DNA of 49,545 bases from JAAZMI01 sp050942615 (GCA_050942615.1 JBMNNQ010000006.1:1-49545); one strand, 5' to 3'. Numbered from the stretch's first letter, positions 21,870 to 31,473 are shown. Numbers and translations are program-made. The notes: a model not told the origin generated them from the sequence alone.

Positions 21870-23984
21870 ATGCAAAAATTATGGATGAAAGCTAAAGAGT
21901 TTTTAGATGATACCCTTTCCTTAATCAAAAACAAAGGGGGCCGGAATGTTTTTTTAGGAGGCGGCCTCTTTGTTTTTATTTATTTTTTCCTGCTGTTTTT
22001 TGTAATGCCCCTGGGGGTTTCTGTGGAATTGGGCATGCCCAGCCCGCAAAGGATTATTGCCCACCGGGAAGTAATTGATTCCTTTGCGACAAATATCTTG
22101 CGCCAAGAAGCTGTTGCCGCTGTGCCGGAGGTTTATGATCATGTGCCGGCTGTTCTGGAGGAAGGGAAAGATTTCCTGCATCAATTTTTTACAGAAATCA
22201 GAAGAATCGACAAGTTGGAAGCAGACAGTGCGGAAGACCGGGTGGCCCTGTTCTTTGAAAAAAACCCCGATTTTCATCTACCAGCAGAGTTTGTACAGGC
22301 CCTCTTGGCCCAAAGCCCGGACAGTTTGCAGGAGCTGCAGGGCAGGGTGGAAAAAGTTTTTGAAGAAGTAACCTCCAAGGGTATCCGGGAGGAAGGTACG
22401 GAAGATGCTTTAAAACAGGTTTCCCAGGGCACGGGTCTGCTGCCTTTCAGCCTGGAAATCAGGCAGGGCCTGCAGGAGCTGCTGGAACCTCTGGTGCAAC
22501 CCAACATGATTTTTAACCCGGTAGCCACCAAGGCCAACCGGGAGGCGGCCGAACAGGCGGTGGAGCCGGTTCTAATTTTAAAAAAATCGCTGATTGTCCA
22601 GGAAGGGGAAAAAATAACAGCGAAGCATATTGCCCAGCTTAAGGATTTGGGACTTTTAGGGCGGCGTATTAACCGGGGGGGATATGCCGGACTTTTTTTT
22701 ATGCTGGCCATTATTTTTATTTTGGTAATATTATATCTGTACCTTTTTAACAGGAATATATACGAAAACTTTGCCTCCCTTTCCCTGCTGGGTTTAATTG
22801 TAGCCCTGACGCTGGTCCTGGGCTTGGCAGTGCGTTATTTTTCCGGTTACCTGCTGCCTGTGGCCATGTGTGCCATCCTGATTACGGTTCTTTTTGAACC
22901 CCGCCTGGCCGTGCTGGTCAGTGTGATGATGGCTTTGCTTTTTGGTTTTGTGGTTGACGGGGAATTTAATTTTATTATTGTCGCTTTGTGTGGCGGCCTG
23001 GTAGCTGTTTTCAGTGTTTCCCGCCTGCAAAGACGCTCTGATCTGACCAGGGCCGGGTTTTATGTCGGGGCGGTCAATGTGCTGTGTATTACCGCCCTGC
23101 TGCTGCTTAACAGGGGCTTTCAACTGGAATACGTTTTTTTGCGGGAATTCAGCATTTCTATTTTGGCGGGCCTGGGTAACGGCCTTTTTTCTTCTATCAT
23201 GGCCATCGGCCTTTTGCCTTTTCTGGAAAGCGCTTTTGGTTTAACAACCGCGATCACCCTTTTGGAACTGGCCGATCCGGGTCATCCCCTTTTGCGCAAG
23301 CTGCTTTTAGAAACGCCCGGCACTTACCACCACAGCGTTGTCGTGGGGAACCTGGCCGAGGCGGCGGCCGAGGCAACCAAGGCCGATCCGCTGCTGGCCC
23401 GGGTGGCGGCATTTTATCATGATATCGGCAAGATCAAACGCCCCTACTTTTTTGTTGAAAACCAGTTCACGGGTGACAATCCCCATGATAAAATTTCCCC
23501 CTATCTGAGCGCCTTGATTATCCGTTCCCATATCAAAGACGGCTTGGAGCTGGCCCGCGAGGCCAAACTGCCGTTGCCCGTTGTTGACATTATTCAACAG
23601 CATCACGGGACAGGTTTAATCGGGTTTTTTTATCACCAGGCGTTAGAAAAAGAGGAAAAGGGGGCGCCGGTGGCAGAAGAGGAATTTCGCTATGAAGGGC
23701 CATTGCCGCAGACAAAAGAGGCGGCCATTATCCTTTTGGCCGACGCTGTAGAGGCTGCGGTACGCTCCCTTTCGCGTCCGATCGCCGGCAGGATTGAAGG
23801 GACGGTGAGAAGGATTATCAAGGAAAAACTCAGCGATGGGCAGCTGGATGAGGCGCCCTTGACTTTAAAGGATCTGGATAAAATAGGGGATACCTTTGTT
23901 CATATTCTGGCAGGAGTATTCCACCAGAGAATTGAATATCCGGAAAAGGAATTTAAAGCGGACCTGGAAAGGGGGAGGAAATAA
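21870..23984 (+). CDS. pgpH: 7TM-HD cyclic-di-AMP phosphodiesterase PgpH
   Basis: The 704-residue protein has one N-terminal membrane segment, a long extracellular 7TMR-HDED region (to about residue 270), seven membrane segments and a cytosolic HD domain. That domain shows PGTYHHSVVVGNLAEAAAEA, FYHDIGKIKRPYFF, HIKDGLELAREAKLP and IIQQHHGTGLIGFFYHQ, giving the His/Asp metal ligands. Family members hydrolyse c-di-AMP to pApA, affecting osmotic and envelope control. ATG at 21870 is one base after the phoH stop, and the ybeY GTG follows the TAA without a gap. Confidence 0.94.
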   Translation: MQKLWMKAKEFLDDTLSLIKNKGGRNVFLGGGLFVFIYFFLLFFVMPLGVSVELGMPSPQRIIAHREVIDSFATNILRQEAVAAVPEVYDHVPAVLEEGKDFLHQFFTEIRRIDKLEADSAEDRVALFFEKNPDFHLPAEFVQALLAQSPDSLQELQGRVEKVFEEVTSKGIREEGTEDALKQVSQGTGLLPFSLEIRQGLQELLEPLVQPNMIFNPVATKANREAAEQAVEPVLILKKSLIVQEGEKITAKHIAQLKDLGLLGRRINRGGYAGLFFMLAIIFILVILYLYLFNRNIYENFASLSLLGLIVALTLVLGLAVRYFSGYLLPVAMCAILITVLFEPRLAVLVSVMMALLFGFVVDGEFNFIIVALCGGLVAVFSVSRLQRRSDLTRAGFYVGAVNVLCITALLLLNRGFQLEYVFLREFSISILAGLGNGLFSSIMAIGLLPFLESAFGLTTAITLLELADPGHPLLRKLLLETPGTYHHSVVVGNLAEAAAEATKADPLLARVAAFYHDIGKIKRPYFFVENQFTGDNPHDKISPYLSALIIRSHIKDGLELAREAKLPLPVVDIIQQHHGTGLIGFFYHQALEKEEKGAPVAEEEFRYEGPLPQTKEAAIILLADAVEAAVRSLSRPIAGRIEGTVRRIIKEKLSDGQLDEAPLTLKDLDKIGDTFVHILAGVFHQRIEYPEKEFKADLERGRK

Positions 23985-24431
23985 GTGGCGGTTTTGGTTG
24001 CAGACTTGCAGGATATCATCGAAATTACAGCAGATCAGCTGCTTTTGCTCGAAGAGGTGGGTAACCTGGCCCTGCGCCTGGAAGGGAAGTCTTTGGCGTG
24101 TGAGGTGAGTGTTGTGCTGGTGGATAACGATTATATCCAGGAATTAAATTTTACTTACCGGGACAGCGATTGCCCCACGGATGTCCTGTCGTTTAATTTG
24201 CAAGACGATGCCACTGCACTGGAAGAAGAGGAGATTTTGGGCGATGTTATTATCTCTGTGGAAAAAGCAGAGGAGCAGGCCCGCGCTTATGGGCACACCC
24301 TGCAACGGGAGATTGCATTCCTGGCGATACATGGTATACTGCATCTATTGGGGTACGATCATGATACAATAGAAACTGAAGAGGAAATGTCGGCGCGAAA
24401 CGAACTGATTCTTAAAAAATTCAAACTGTAG
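23985..24431 (+). CDS. ybeY: Endoribonuclease YbeY (rRNA maturation factor)
   Basis: The 148-residue metallohydrolase carries AIHGILHLLGYDHDT, the H-x3-H-x5-H zinc motif of the family, near residue 112, and SDCPTDVLSFNL before it. YbeY helps process the 16S rRNA 3' end and in ribosome quality control. GTG start directly after the pgpH stop. The pair with PhoH matches the common arrangement. Confidence 0.95.
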   Translation: MAVLVADLQDIIEITADQLLLLEEVGNLALRLEGKSLACEVSVVLVDNDYIQELNFTYRDSDCPTDVLSFNLQDDATALEEEEILGDVIISVEKAEEQARAYGHTLQREIAFLAIHGILHLLGYDHDTIETEEEMSARNELILKKFKL

Positions 24432-24518
24432 CCTTGGCTAATTGCTTTGGGCCGAAAAGAGCTGCCTGACGGGGAAACAACAGCAGCCCAGAATGATCTT
24501 TTACAGGACGATAGATTT

Positions 24519-24902
24519 ATGAAATGCAAATATTTCTTACGTAGCCTGATGGATGCCCTACAGGGGATTGTTTCTGCCATCACCAGGGAAAAAAATATGA
24601 AGCTGCATCTAGCCGGTGCTGTCATCGCGCTGGCAGCTTCTTTTTATTTTAAGGTGGGCAGGATCGAATTTCTTTTTGTTTGCACTGCTATCGCGCTGGT
24701 TTTCGTGGCTGAAATGTTGAATACGGCTGTGGAGGCAGCCGTCGATCTGAAAACAGAAGAATTCCATCCCCTGGCAAGGCTGGCCAAAAATGTGGCGGCG
24801 GGTGCGGTTTTATGTGCAGCCATTTTTGCCTTAGTCGTTGGTTTCATTGTTTTTGCCGGCAGGTTAAAGGATTTGCTCGGGTATTATTTGCGGGGGGGCT
24901 AG
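24519..24902 (+). CDS. dgkA: Diacylglycerol/undecaprenol kinase (DgkA family)
   Basis: The 127-residue membrane protein has three hydrophobic helices. FVAEMLNTAVEAAVDL holds the conserved Glu/Asn catalytic motif. REKNMKLHLAGAVIALAASF also fits the Gram-positive DgkA type, which phosphorylates undecaprenol for cell-wall lipid carrier recycling. ATG at 24519 follows AGGAC. The upstream TTG at 24447 would add a non-conserved, non-membrane leader. Confidence 0.92.
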   Translation: MKCKYFLRSLMDALQGIVSAITREKNMKLHLAGAVIALAASFYFKVGRIEFLFVCTAIALVFVAEMLNTAVEAAVDLKTEEFHPLARLAKNVAAGAVLCAAIFALVVGFIVFAGRLKDLLGYYLRGG

Positions 24903-24908
24903 CAAGGT

Positions 24909-25952
24909 ATGAAACCGGGTTCGGGCTTAGTTGTTGTTGACAATAGATTGCTGATCCTGGTGGCCGTCGTGCTTATTTTTAATACTGTTTTAGCGGGGCT
25001 AAACTTGAATTATATTTACATACAGTATATGGATAAAAACGGTTGCGCTTCCAGGCAGCTGATGATTGAGGATATGGTGGAATATAATAAACGGCTGGCG
25101 CAAAACTTAGGGGTGCTGGATCGCGCTTCTGTCAAGGAAAAGCTGGCCACCTTTTCCTATGAGCTTGACTTGGCCAAGGACGGTGATGAACTGGCCAGCC
25201 TGCTTTTTACCCATGGCCGCCAGGTTCAGGAAACTATTCTTAAAGAATGGGATGCCCTTTTACGGGAAGAAATTTTAGCGCTTATCGATCGCGATCCAAC
25301 CCTGCGCAAACAACCGGGAAAAACCCAGTTTACCCTGCGGGTTTCACCCGGGGAGGGGGTTACTGCAGATCCGGCGGTTTTGCATAAAGATTCATTGAAA
25401 AAAATTACCGATGTTTATTTGGCAGGGGGCCTGGCTCAGGAAATGATTTTCCGCATTGAGGTGGCAGACGGCCACAGCCGTATGCTGGTGCCTTACGATC
25501 CCCTGAACTATATTCAAACTTTGAATGAAGAGCTCGATTCTTTGCGGGTTAGTATACACGAGCTGCGGGTTGCGGCCGGCTTGTCAGAGATGTCCGGCCC
25601 GGGGGTGGTCATCCGGCTGTATGATTCCCGGGATGGTTATCAAGCCGGCGATCTGGTGCACGATACCGATGTGCGCGACGTAGCCAACGAGCTGTTTGCG
25701 GCCGGCGCCAAGGGGTTGGCTGTGGGCGGGCAGCGCTTGATCGCCACTTCGCCAATCCGCTGTGTGGGCCCGGTAATCAGGGTCAACCAGAAAGAAATAC
25801 CGGCCAACCCGGTGGTTATTGAAGCGGTGGGGGACGCTGATGTCTTGGCCAGCGGCCTGGAAATTATCAGTTTTTCCTTGGAGTTTCACCGTAATTTTAC
25901 TGTGGAAATTGAAAAGAAAGATGAGATTACGCTGCCCCCGTACAGGGGCTAG
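24909..25952 (+). CDS. DUF881 family protein (YlxW-like)
   Basis: The 347-residue protein has one N-terminal membrane segment (LLILVAVVLIFNTVLAGLNL), a charged helical middle, and a C-terminal part matching DUF881/YlxW. That part shows ELRVAAGLSEMSGPGVVIRL, VANELFAAGAKGLAVGGQRL and IRCVGPVIRVNQKEIPANPV. The family lies near septation genes in many Firmicutes and its function is unknown. Here it interrupts the usual dgkA-cdd order. The middle insert (FTLRVSPGEGVTADPAVLHK) is not one I recognise. Confidence 0.72.
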   Translation: MKPGSGLVVVDNRLLILVAVVLIFNTVLAGLNLNYIYIQYMDKNGCASRQLMIEDMVEYNKRLAQNLGVLDRASVKEKLATFSYELDLAKDGDELASLLFTHGRQVQETILKEWDALLREEILALIDRDPTLRKQPGKTQFTLRVSPGEGVTADPAVLHKDSLKKITDVYLAGGLAQEMIFRIEVADGHSRMLVPYDPLNYIQTLNEELDSLRVSIHELRVAAGLSEMSGPGVVIRLYDSRDGYQAGDLVHDTDVRDVANELFAAGAKGLAVGGQRLIATSPIRCVGPVIRVNQKEIPANPVVIEAVGDADVLASGLEIISFSLEFHRNFTVEIEKKDEITLPPYRG

Positions 25953-25973
25953 CTGCGGAAGGGTCTAAAGATT

Positions 25974-26354
25974 ATGGATGCACAAAAACTGCTGACGCTG
26001 GCCCGGGAAATGCTGCCTTTTGCCTATGCTCCCTATTCCGGCTACCGGGTTGGGGCTGCACTGTTGACTACAGAGGGGAAGGTCTTCAAGGGGGTAAACG
26101 TTGAAAATGCCTCCCTGGGACTGACCATCTGCGCAGAAAGGGTGGCCCTGACGGCCGCTGTTGCTGCCGGTTACCGTTCTTTTTCGCTGCTGGCTATTGC
26201 TGCGGAGGGTGAAAGCAGGCCTTTGCCCTGCGGCGCCTGCCGCCAGGTGCTGTTTGAATTTTCCCGAAAAATGAAGGTGCTTGTTGCCGGGGCAAAGGGG
26301 GAACCCCGCGTTTTTGAACTGGAGAACTTGTTACCGCACCCCTTTACCCTTTAA
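25974..26354 (+). CDS. cdd: Cytidine deaminase
   Basis: The 126-residue protein has the zinc signature TICAERVALTAAV (Cys-Ala-Glu) and PCGACRQVLFEF (Pro-Cys-x2-Cys). This is the short, homotetrameric CDA with three Cys ligands, which converts cytidine and deoxycytidine to uridine and deoxyuridine in pyrimidine salvage. YAPYSGYRVGAALLT binds the nucleoside. It lies directly before era as in Bacillus. Confidence 0.97.
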   Translation: MDAQKLLTLAREMLPFAYAPYSGYRVGAALLTTEGKVFKGVNVENASLGLTICAERVALTAAVAAGYRSFSLLAIAAEGESRPLPCGACRQVLFEFSRKMKVLVAGAKGEPRVFELENLLPHPFTL

Positions 26355-26410
26355 ACCACAGTTTGTGCTTCACAATGAAGTTTCCAAGTTTCTTGTAAAG
26401 GAGCAGGTTT

Positions 26411-27292
26411 ATGCAATCGGGTTTTGTTTCCGTCATCGGGCGCCCCAATGTGGGCAAGTCGACACTAATTAATTCTTTCCTTGGTAAAAAAGTATCAATT
26501 GTTGCCGATAAACCCCAAACGACCAGAAATCGGATTCACGCTATTTTGACAACAGCAGCTGCCCAGGTGATATTTTTGGATACACCGGGCATCCATCAGC
26601 CTAAACACAAATTGGGCGACTATATGGTGAAGGTGGCCCGGGAATCTTTGCAAGGGGTGGACCTGCTTCTTTTTATGGTGGAAGCCACCAGTCCTCCCCG
26701 CCGTGATGATCGGCATATTGCTGCTTTGCTGCACGACCGGGATACACCGGTTTTTTTGGTGGTCAATAAGCTGGATTTAGCCCCGCCCGGTTTCAGGGAA
26801 CGCTGGCTTCCCCGCTACCTGCAGCTTTATGCCTTTAAAAAGCACTTTTTGGTTACTGCCCTGCAAAGGGAAGGTTTGGAGCCGCTGTTGGCGGAAATTA
26901 TTCAGGTTTTGCCCCCGGGGCCCCTTTATTACCCGCCGGAATTTGCAACAGATCGCCCGGAAGAATTTTTGGTGGGGGAGATTATCAGGGAGAAAATTAT
27001 TTTGCAGACCAGGGAAGAGGTGCCTCATGCCGTGGCTGTGGAGGTGGAAACTATGCAGCCGCGGGCCGGCAGGGATCTGATTGATGTCCGGGCTGTGATC
27101 TACGTGGAGAGGGATTCGCAGAAAATGATTCTGATCGGTAAAAAAGGTCGTATGCTGAAAGAAATTGGCACCGCGGCGCGCCTGGAACTGGAAAAGATTT
27201 TAGGCAGCCGGCTGTTTTTAAATCTTTGGGTCAAGGTGAAAAAAGACTGGCGCCGCAAGGAAGGCCACCTGCATCAGTTTGGCTACAATTAG
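26411..27292 (+). CDS. era: GTPase Era
   Basis: The 293-residue protein has G1 GRPNVGKSTLINSF, G2-region DKPQTTRNRIHAIL, G3 DTPGIHQPKHKLG, G4 VNKLDL, and a C-terminal KH domain (VIYVERDSQKMILIGKKGRM). Era binds the 16S rRNA 3' region and assists 30S assembly. ATG with AAAGGAGCAGG upstream. Length is standard. RecO follows. Confidence 0.97.
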   Translation: MQSGFVSVIGRPNVGKSTLINSFLGKKVSIVADKPQTTRNRIHAILTTAAAQVIFLDTPGIHQPKHKLGDYMVKVARESLQGVDLLLFMVEATSPPRRDDRHIAALLHDRDTPVFLVVNKLDLAPPGFRERWLPRYLQLYAFKKHFLVTALQREGLEPLLAEIIQVLPPGPLYYPPEFATDRPEEFLVGEIIREKIILQTREEVPHAVAVEVETMQPRAGRDLIDVRAVIYVERDSQKMILIGKKGRMLKEIGTAARLELEKILGSRLFLNLWVKVKKDWRRKEGHLHQFGYN

Positions 27293-27352
27293 CAGTTTGT
27301 GGGGGAGCGGGAAGGCATTTTGGGGCTGCTACCGGAGGGAGGCCGCGGGCTG

Positions 27353-28111
27353 TTGAAGCTTCTGAAAACCAGGGCACTGGTATTACGTTCCCGCCCCCTG
27401 GGGGAAAGGGATCGGCTTTTAAGTCTTTTTACCTGGGAACAGGGCAAACTGGCGGCAGTGGCTCCCGGTGCCCGTAAGGTTAAAAGCAGGCTGGCCGCAG
27501 GGGTGGACTATTTTAACTGCGGGCATTTTTTATTGTACAGGGGTAAATCCCTGTATACGGTAACCCAGTTGGATATTGAAATAAATTTTGTCCGGATGCG
27601 GCAGAATATCCGGGCTTATGCCTGCGGTATGTATTTTTGTGAGCTGGTGGAAAAGCTGCTGGAGGAAGGAGAACCCCTGCCGGCTGTTTTTAACCTTCTT
27701 TTGGGATGCTGGTCCTGCCTGGACAAAAATAGCGTCGATGAGGAAATTATGGCGCGTTTTTTTGAATTAAGGCTGCTTGCCCTGTTGGGCTACCGTCCGC
27801 ATCTGCAGGGCTGCCTTTATTGCGGGGCTGCAGCGGGGCCCTTTTTTTGGAGCAACAGCGCCGGGGGTATTCTTTGCCAACAGTGCCGCCCCCGTGCGGA
27901 GGAAGTCTATGCCCTGGACAAAGGCACGCTGGCGCTGGCCAACCATCTTTTGGGTTTGCGGCCGGCGCAGGTGCGGAAGATCAGGGCCGGGGATAAGCAG
28001 AAAAAAGAACTGCGGCTCTTCGTCGGGCAGTTTTTGCAGTATTGGACGGCGGCCGGTCCTTTGCAGGGCCTTTCCTTTTTGGACGGAATTAACAGCTATC
28101 TAAGAGGATAA
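27353..28111 (+). CDS. recO: DNA repair protein RecO
   Basis: The 252-residue protein has an N-terminal OB fold (LKTRALVLRSRPLGERDRLL) and a C-terminal helical part with a zinc motif CLYCGAAAGPFFWSNSAGGI followed by CQQC. RecO loads RecA on SSB-coated DNA in the RecFOR pathway. TTG at 27353 is preferred because GGAGGGAGG lies about ten bases upstream and the N-terminus then matches the family. GTG at 27299 would add 18 residues. Confidence 0.92.
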   Translation: MKLLKTRALVLRSRPLGERDRLLSLFTWEQGKLAAVAPGARKVKSRLAAGVDYFNCGHFLLYRGKSLYTVTQLDIEINFVRMRQNIRAYACGMYFCELVEKLLEEGEPLPAVFNLLLGCWSCLDKNSVDEEIMARFFELRLLALLGYRPHLQGCLYCGAAAGPFFWSNSAGGILCQQCRPRAEEVYALDKGTLALANHLLGLRPAQVRKIRAGDKQKKELRLFVGQFLQYWTAAGPLQGLSFLDGINSYLRG

Positions 28112-28244
28112 AAGTGAAAGAAGATCATAAAATAAGGACAGGTGTCCGGGGCACCACCGTTTTTCTTTGTTGGTTCATCTTGACACCTCCTTAAATTTTT
28201 GTTAATTTTAGGATAGAAATAAAAAAAATAGTTACTAAAAGGTT

Positions 28245-28427
28245 TGGAAAGAGTAGCCGGGCAGGGACGGTCCGTTTGCAGAGAGCCGGGGCAGCTGGAA
28301 ATCCGGTCGGGCCGGCCGGGCGAAAGGCCTTCCAAGGACCGTATACCCTGAGGAGAGAGCCCTTCATGGGAAATAGGGTGGAACCGCGGGAAAGAATTTT
28401 CCCGTCCCTAAATTGGAGGGTTTTTTT
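28245..28427 (+). promoter_or_regulatory. T-box leader of glyQS
   Basis: The conserved T-box sequence AGGGTGGAACCGCGG (28375-28389) precedes glyQ. Stem I can form from ACGGTCC (28267-28273) and GGACCGT (28336-28342), with the AGAGAGCCGG element at 28280-28289. A GGC glycine codon at 28326-28328 is a possible specifier. A GGGAAA...TTTTCCC stem and a T-run (28421-28427) make the terminator side. Uncharged tRNA-Gly should bind and promote read-through. Confidence 0.9.
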
Positions 28428-28459
28428 ATTTTTGTTTTATTTTTGAAGGAGGTGTTGGC

Positions 28460-29326
28460 ATGACTTTTCAAGAGCTGATTTTAAATTTGCAGGATTATTG
28501 GGTTAAGAAAGGATGCCTGCTCTGGCAGCCCTACGATATTGAAAAGGGCGCCGGGACGATGAATCCGGCCACTTTTTTGCGGGCACTGGGGCCGGAACTC
28601 TGGAAGGTGGCTTATTTGGAGCCTTCGCGCCGCCCGGCGGACGGGCGTTACGGCGAAAACCCCAACCGCCTGTATCAGCATTTGCAGTACCAGGTTATTC
28701 TGAAACCGGCGCCGGCGGATGTCCAAGATCTTTATCTGGAAAGCCTTTTTCATTTAGGGATTAAGCACAATGAACACGATATCCGTTTTGTGGAGGATGA
28801 CTGGGAATCCCCGACTTTGGGCGCCTGGGGCCTGGGCTGGGAGATCTGGCTGGATGGGATGGAGGTTACCCAGTTTACATATTTTCAGCAGGTGGCAGGT
28901 TTCGACCTGGAGGTTGTTCCCGTAGAGCTGACCTACGGCCTGGAACGTATTGCCATGTTTATACAAAAATGTGATAATGTATATGATTTACAGTGGACGC
29001 CGCAGGTTAAATACGGTGACGTGTTTCAAAGTGCCGAACGGGAGCATTCCGTTTATAGTTTTGACGAGGCAGATACGGCCCTGCTTTTGGAGCTGTTTAC
29101 CCTTTATGAAAAAGAAGCAGCCCGGATTTTGGAAAAGAAGCTGGTGATGCCTGCTTATGATTATGTTTTAAAGTGTTCCCATGTTTTTAATCTGCTCGAT
29201 GCCCGGGGGGCGATCAGCGTTACGGAGCGCACCGGCTATATTGCCCGCATTAGGGAATTGGCCCGGCAGTGCGGCCGCTGTTACCTGGAACAGCGCGGCT
29301 TTTTAGAGAAAGTTGCCGGCCGCTGA
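28460..29326 (+). CDS. glyQ: Glycyl-tRNA synthetase alpha subunit
   Basis: The 288-residue class II synthetase subunit (FLRALGPELWKVAYLEPSRR, RYGENPNRLYQHLQYQVILK, DDWESPTLGAWGLGWEIWLD) is the catalytic half of the bacterial alpha2beta2 enzyme that activates glycine. ATG at 28460 with AAGGAGGTG upstream. Controlled by the T-box just before it, and followed by glyS. Confidence 0.98.
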   Translation: MTFQELILNLQDYWVKKGCLLWQPYDIEKGAGTMNPATFLRALGPELWKVAYLEPSRRPADGRYGENPNRLYQHLQYQVILKPAPADVQDLYLESLFHLGIKHNEHDIRFVEDDWESPTLGAWGLGWEIWLDGMEVTQFTYFQQVAGFDLEVVPVELTYGLERIAMFIQKCDNVYDLQWTPQVKYGDVFQSAEREHSVYSFDEADTALLLELFTLYEKEAARILEKKLVMPAYDYVLKCSHVFNLLDARGAISVTERTGYIARIRELARQCGRCYLEQRGFLEKVAGR

Positions 29327-29358
29327 AGGGGAATAATTTGATGATGGATGGTGAATAA

Positions 29359-31473
29359 ATGGTGGTGCATGATCTGTTGTTGGAGATTGGTGCCGAGGAA
29401 ATTCCGGCGCGCTTTATGCCCGGGGGATTAAAACAGCTGCAGGAAAGAGCAGCCGCACTTTTTCAGGAACACCGCCTGCCTTGCGGTGATGTTTTGACTT
29501 TTGGGACCCCGCGCCGTTTAATTTTGCTGGTTAAGGATTTGGCTGGGGAACAGCGCGGTATAGAAGAGAAAATCAGGGGGCCCTCCCGGCAGGTGGCTTT
29601 TGATGCGGCGGGGAACCCCACGCGGGCAGCCCTGGGGTTTGCCGGCAAGTTGGGCCTGGGTGTGGAGGAGCTGAAAACTGAAAAAACGGCCAAGGGGGAA
29701 CATCTTTATGCCGTAAAAAAAATTGCTGGCGAAAAAACGGCAGAGGTGTTGATGAAAATCCTGCCTGTGCTGGTGAGAAGCCTGACCTTCCCCAAAAATA
29801 TGTTCTGGGGTGAAAATAAGGTCAGATTTCCCCGGCCCATACGCTGGTTCCTCTGTTTATATGGTAAGGAAACGATACCCTTTGTTTATGGCGGTTTAAA
29901 GGCCGGCCACCAGACCCGGGGGCACCGCTTTTTGAGCCCGGGGCCGCTGACAGTTACAGACCCGGCGCATTATTTTCCTGCGGTGGAGGAAGCCGGCGTG
30001 CTTGTTGATCCGGAACGCAGAAAGCAAATCATAAGCGATGAAGTGCGGGCGGCGGCTGCGCAGCAGGGGCTGCGGGCCCAGATTGAACCGGCTTTGCTGG
30101 CGGAGGTCACTTTCCTGGTTGAACAACCGGCGGTGCTGCTTTGTTCTTTCCCGGCAGAATACCTGCAGTTGCCCCGGGAAGTGCTGGTGACGACGATGCA
30201 GAACCACCAGCGTTATTTTCCGGTGGAAGATCCGCAGGGGCAGATCTGTCCCTTTTTTATAGTTGTTTCCAACAACGGTGCTGCACCTGCAGAGATCGTC
30301 AGAAACGGCAATGAAAGGGTTTTGAAGGCCCGGTTGGCGGACGCACGCTTTTTTTATACAGAAGATCTTAAGGATTCTTTAGCAAGCAAAGTGGAAAAAC
30401 TAAAAAGGATTCTTTTTCAGGAGGAGCTGGGCTCCCTTTATGCCAAAACAGGCCGCCTGGCAGCTGCCTGTAGGTTTTTGGCAGAGCGCTTGGACTTCAG
30501 CGCTGCAGATAAAGAGGCGGTTCTGCGGGCTGCCGATCTTTGCAAGGCGGATCTGGCCACGGGCATGGTGGGGGAGTTTCCGGAACTGCAGGGGAGCATG
30601 GGCCGGGAATATGCGCTGCATGCCGGGGAAAGTAAGGCTGTGGCCACTGCGATTGAGGAACACTACATGCCCCGCTTTGCCGGGGATCGGCTGCCCGGCA
30701 CCAGGCCGGGGATCTTGTTGGCGCTGGCGGACAAGGCCGATCACCTGGCTGCATTTTTTGCCTTGGGGATACGCCCGACCGGTTCGCAGGATCCCTACGC
30801 GCTGCGGCGCCAGTGTCTGGGGCTTTTGCAAATACTGTGGGAACATGCTCTGCCGCTGGGTTTTGGGGAGCTGCTGGGACATGCTTTAAACCGCCTGCAG
30901 GCGGAAAACGAAAAGCTGCGGTCACTGCCGCCGGAAAAGCTTTTAACACAGGTCAAGGAATTTGCTTGGCAAAGGCTGCGTTATCTTTTTCAGGAAAAGG
31001 GTGCCGCACATGACTTAATCGAGGCCGTTTTACAGATACCCTCTGAACGGGTTGCGCTGCTTTGGCAGCGGGTGGAATTTTTGCAGGAAAACCGTCAAAA
31101 TGAAAACCTGGCCTTGGCAGCAGCCGCCTACGTAAGGGTTGCCAACCTGGCCCGGCAGGCCCGGCCCGAGATGGAACTGACGGCAGCTCTTTTGCTGGAA
31201 GAGGGTGAAAAAGAGCTTTACCGGCAATATACCCTCACCCAAAAAAGGGTTGCCGCTGCCGCCGCGGTCAATGACTGGCCGGAAATGCTTGCGGCGCTGG
31301 CTGCTTTGAAAGACCCCCTGGATATATTTTTTGAAAAAATAATGGTCATGAGCGAGGATGAAAAAATACGCCATAACAGGCTGGCCCTGTTGGTGGCGAT
31401 TAAAAATCTTTACCTGCACCTGGCAGATCTTTCCAAAGTCACCTTTCCTGCTGAAAACTGGACAGAGGATTAA
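29359..31473 (+). CDS. glyS: Glycyl-tRNA synthetase beta subunit
   Basis: The 704-residue subunit begins LLLEIGAEEIPARFMPGGLK and contains KNMFWGENKVRFPRPIRWFL. Its HD-like region is DKADHLAAFFALGIRPTGSQ, and it ends with an anticodon-binding-like helical region. It binds tRNA-Gly for the alpha subunit. It is 32 bases downstream of glyQ and shares the T-box transcript. Length and order are standard. Confidence 0.97.
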   Translation: MVVHDLLLEIGAEEIPARFMPGGLKQLQERAAALFQEHRLPCGDVLTFGTPRRLILLVKDLAGEQRGIEEKIRGPSRQVAFDAAGNPTRAALGFAGKLGLGVEELKTEKTAKGEHLYAVKKIAGEKTAEVLMKILPVLVRSLTFPKNMFWGENKVRFPRPIRWFLCLYGKETIPFVYGGLKAGHQTRGHRFLSPGPLTVTDPAHYFPAVEEAGVLVDPERRKQIISDEVRAAAAQQGLRAQIEPALLAEVTFLVEQPAVLLCSFPAEYLQLPREVLVTTMQNHQRYFPVEDPQGQICPFFIVVSNNGAAPAEIVRNGNERVLKARLADARFFYTEDLKDSLASKVEKLKRILFQEELGSLYAKTGRLAAACRFLAERLDFSAADKEAVLRAADLCKADLATGMVGEFPELQGSMGREYALHAGESKAVATAIEEHYMPRFAGDRLPGTRPGILLALADKADHLAAFFALGIRPTGSQDPYALRRQCLGLLQILWEHALPLGFGELLGHALNRLQAENEKLRSLPPEKLLTQVKEFAWQRLRYLFQEKGAAHDLIEAVLQIPSERVALLWQRVEFLQENRQNENLALAAAAYVRVANLARQARPEMELTAALLLEEGEKELYRQYTLTQKRVAAAAAVNDWPEMLAALAALKDPLDIFFEKIMVMSEDEKIRHNRLALLVAIKNLYLHLADLSKVTFPAENWTED

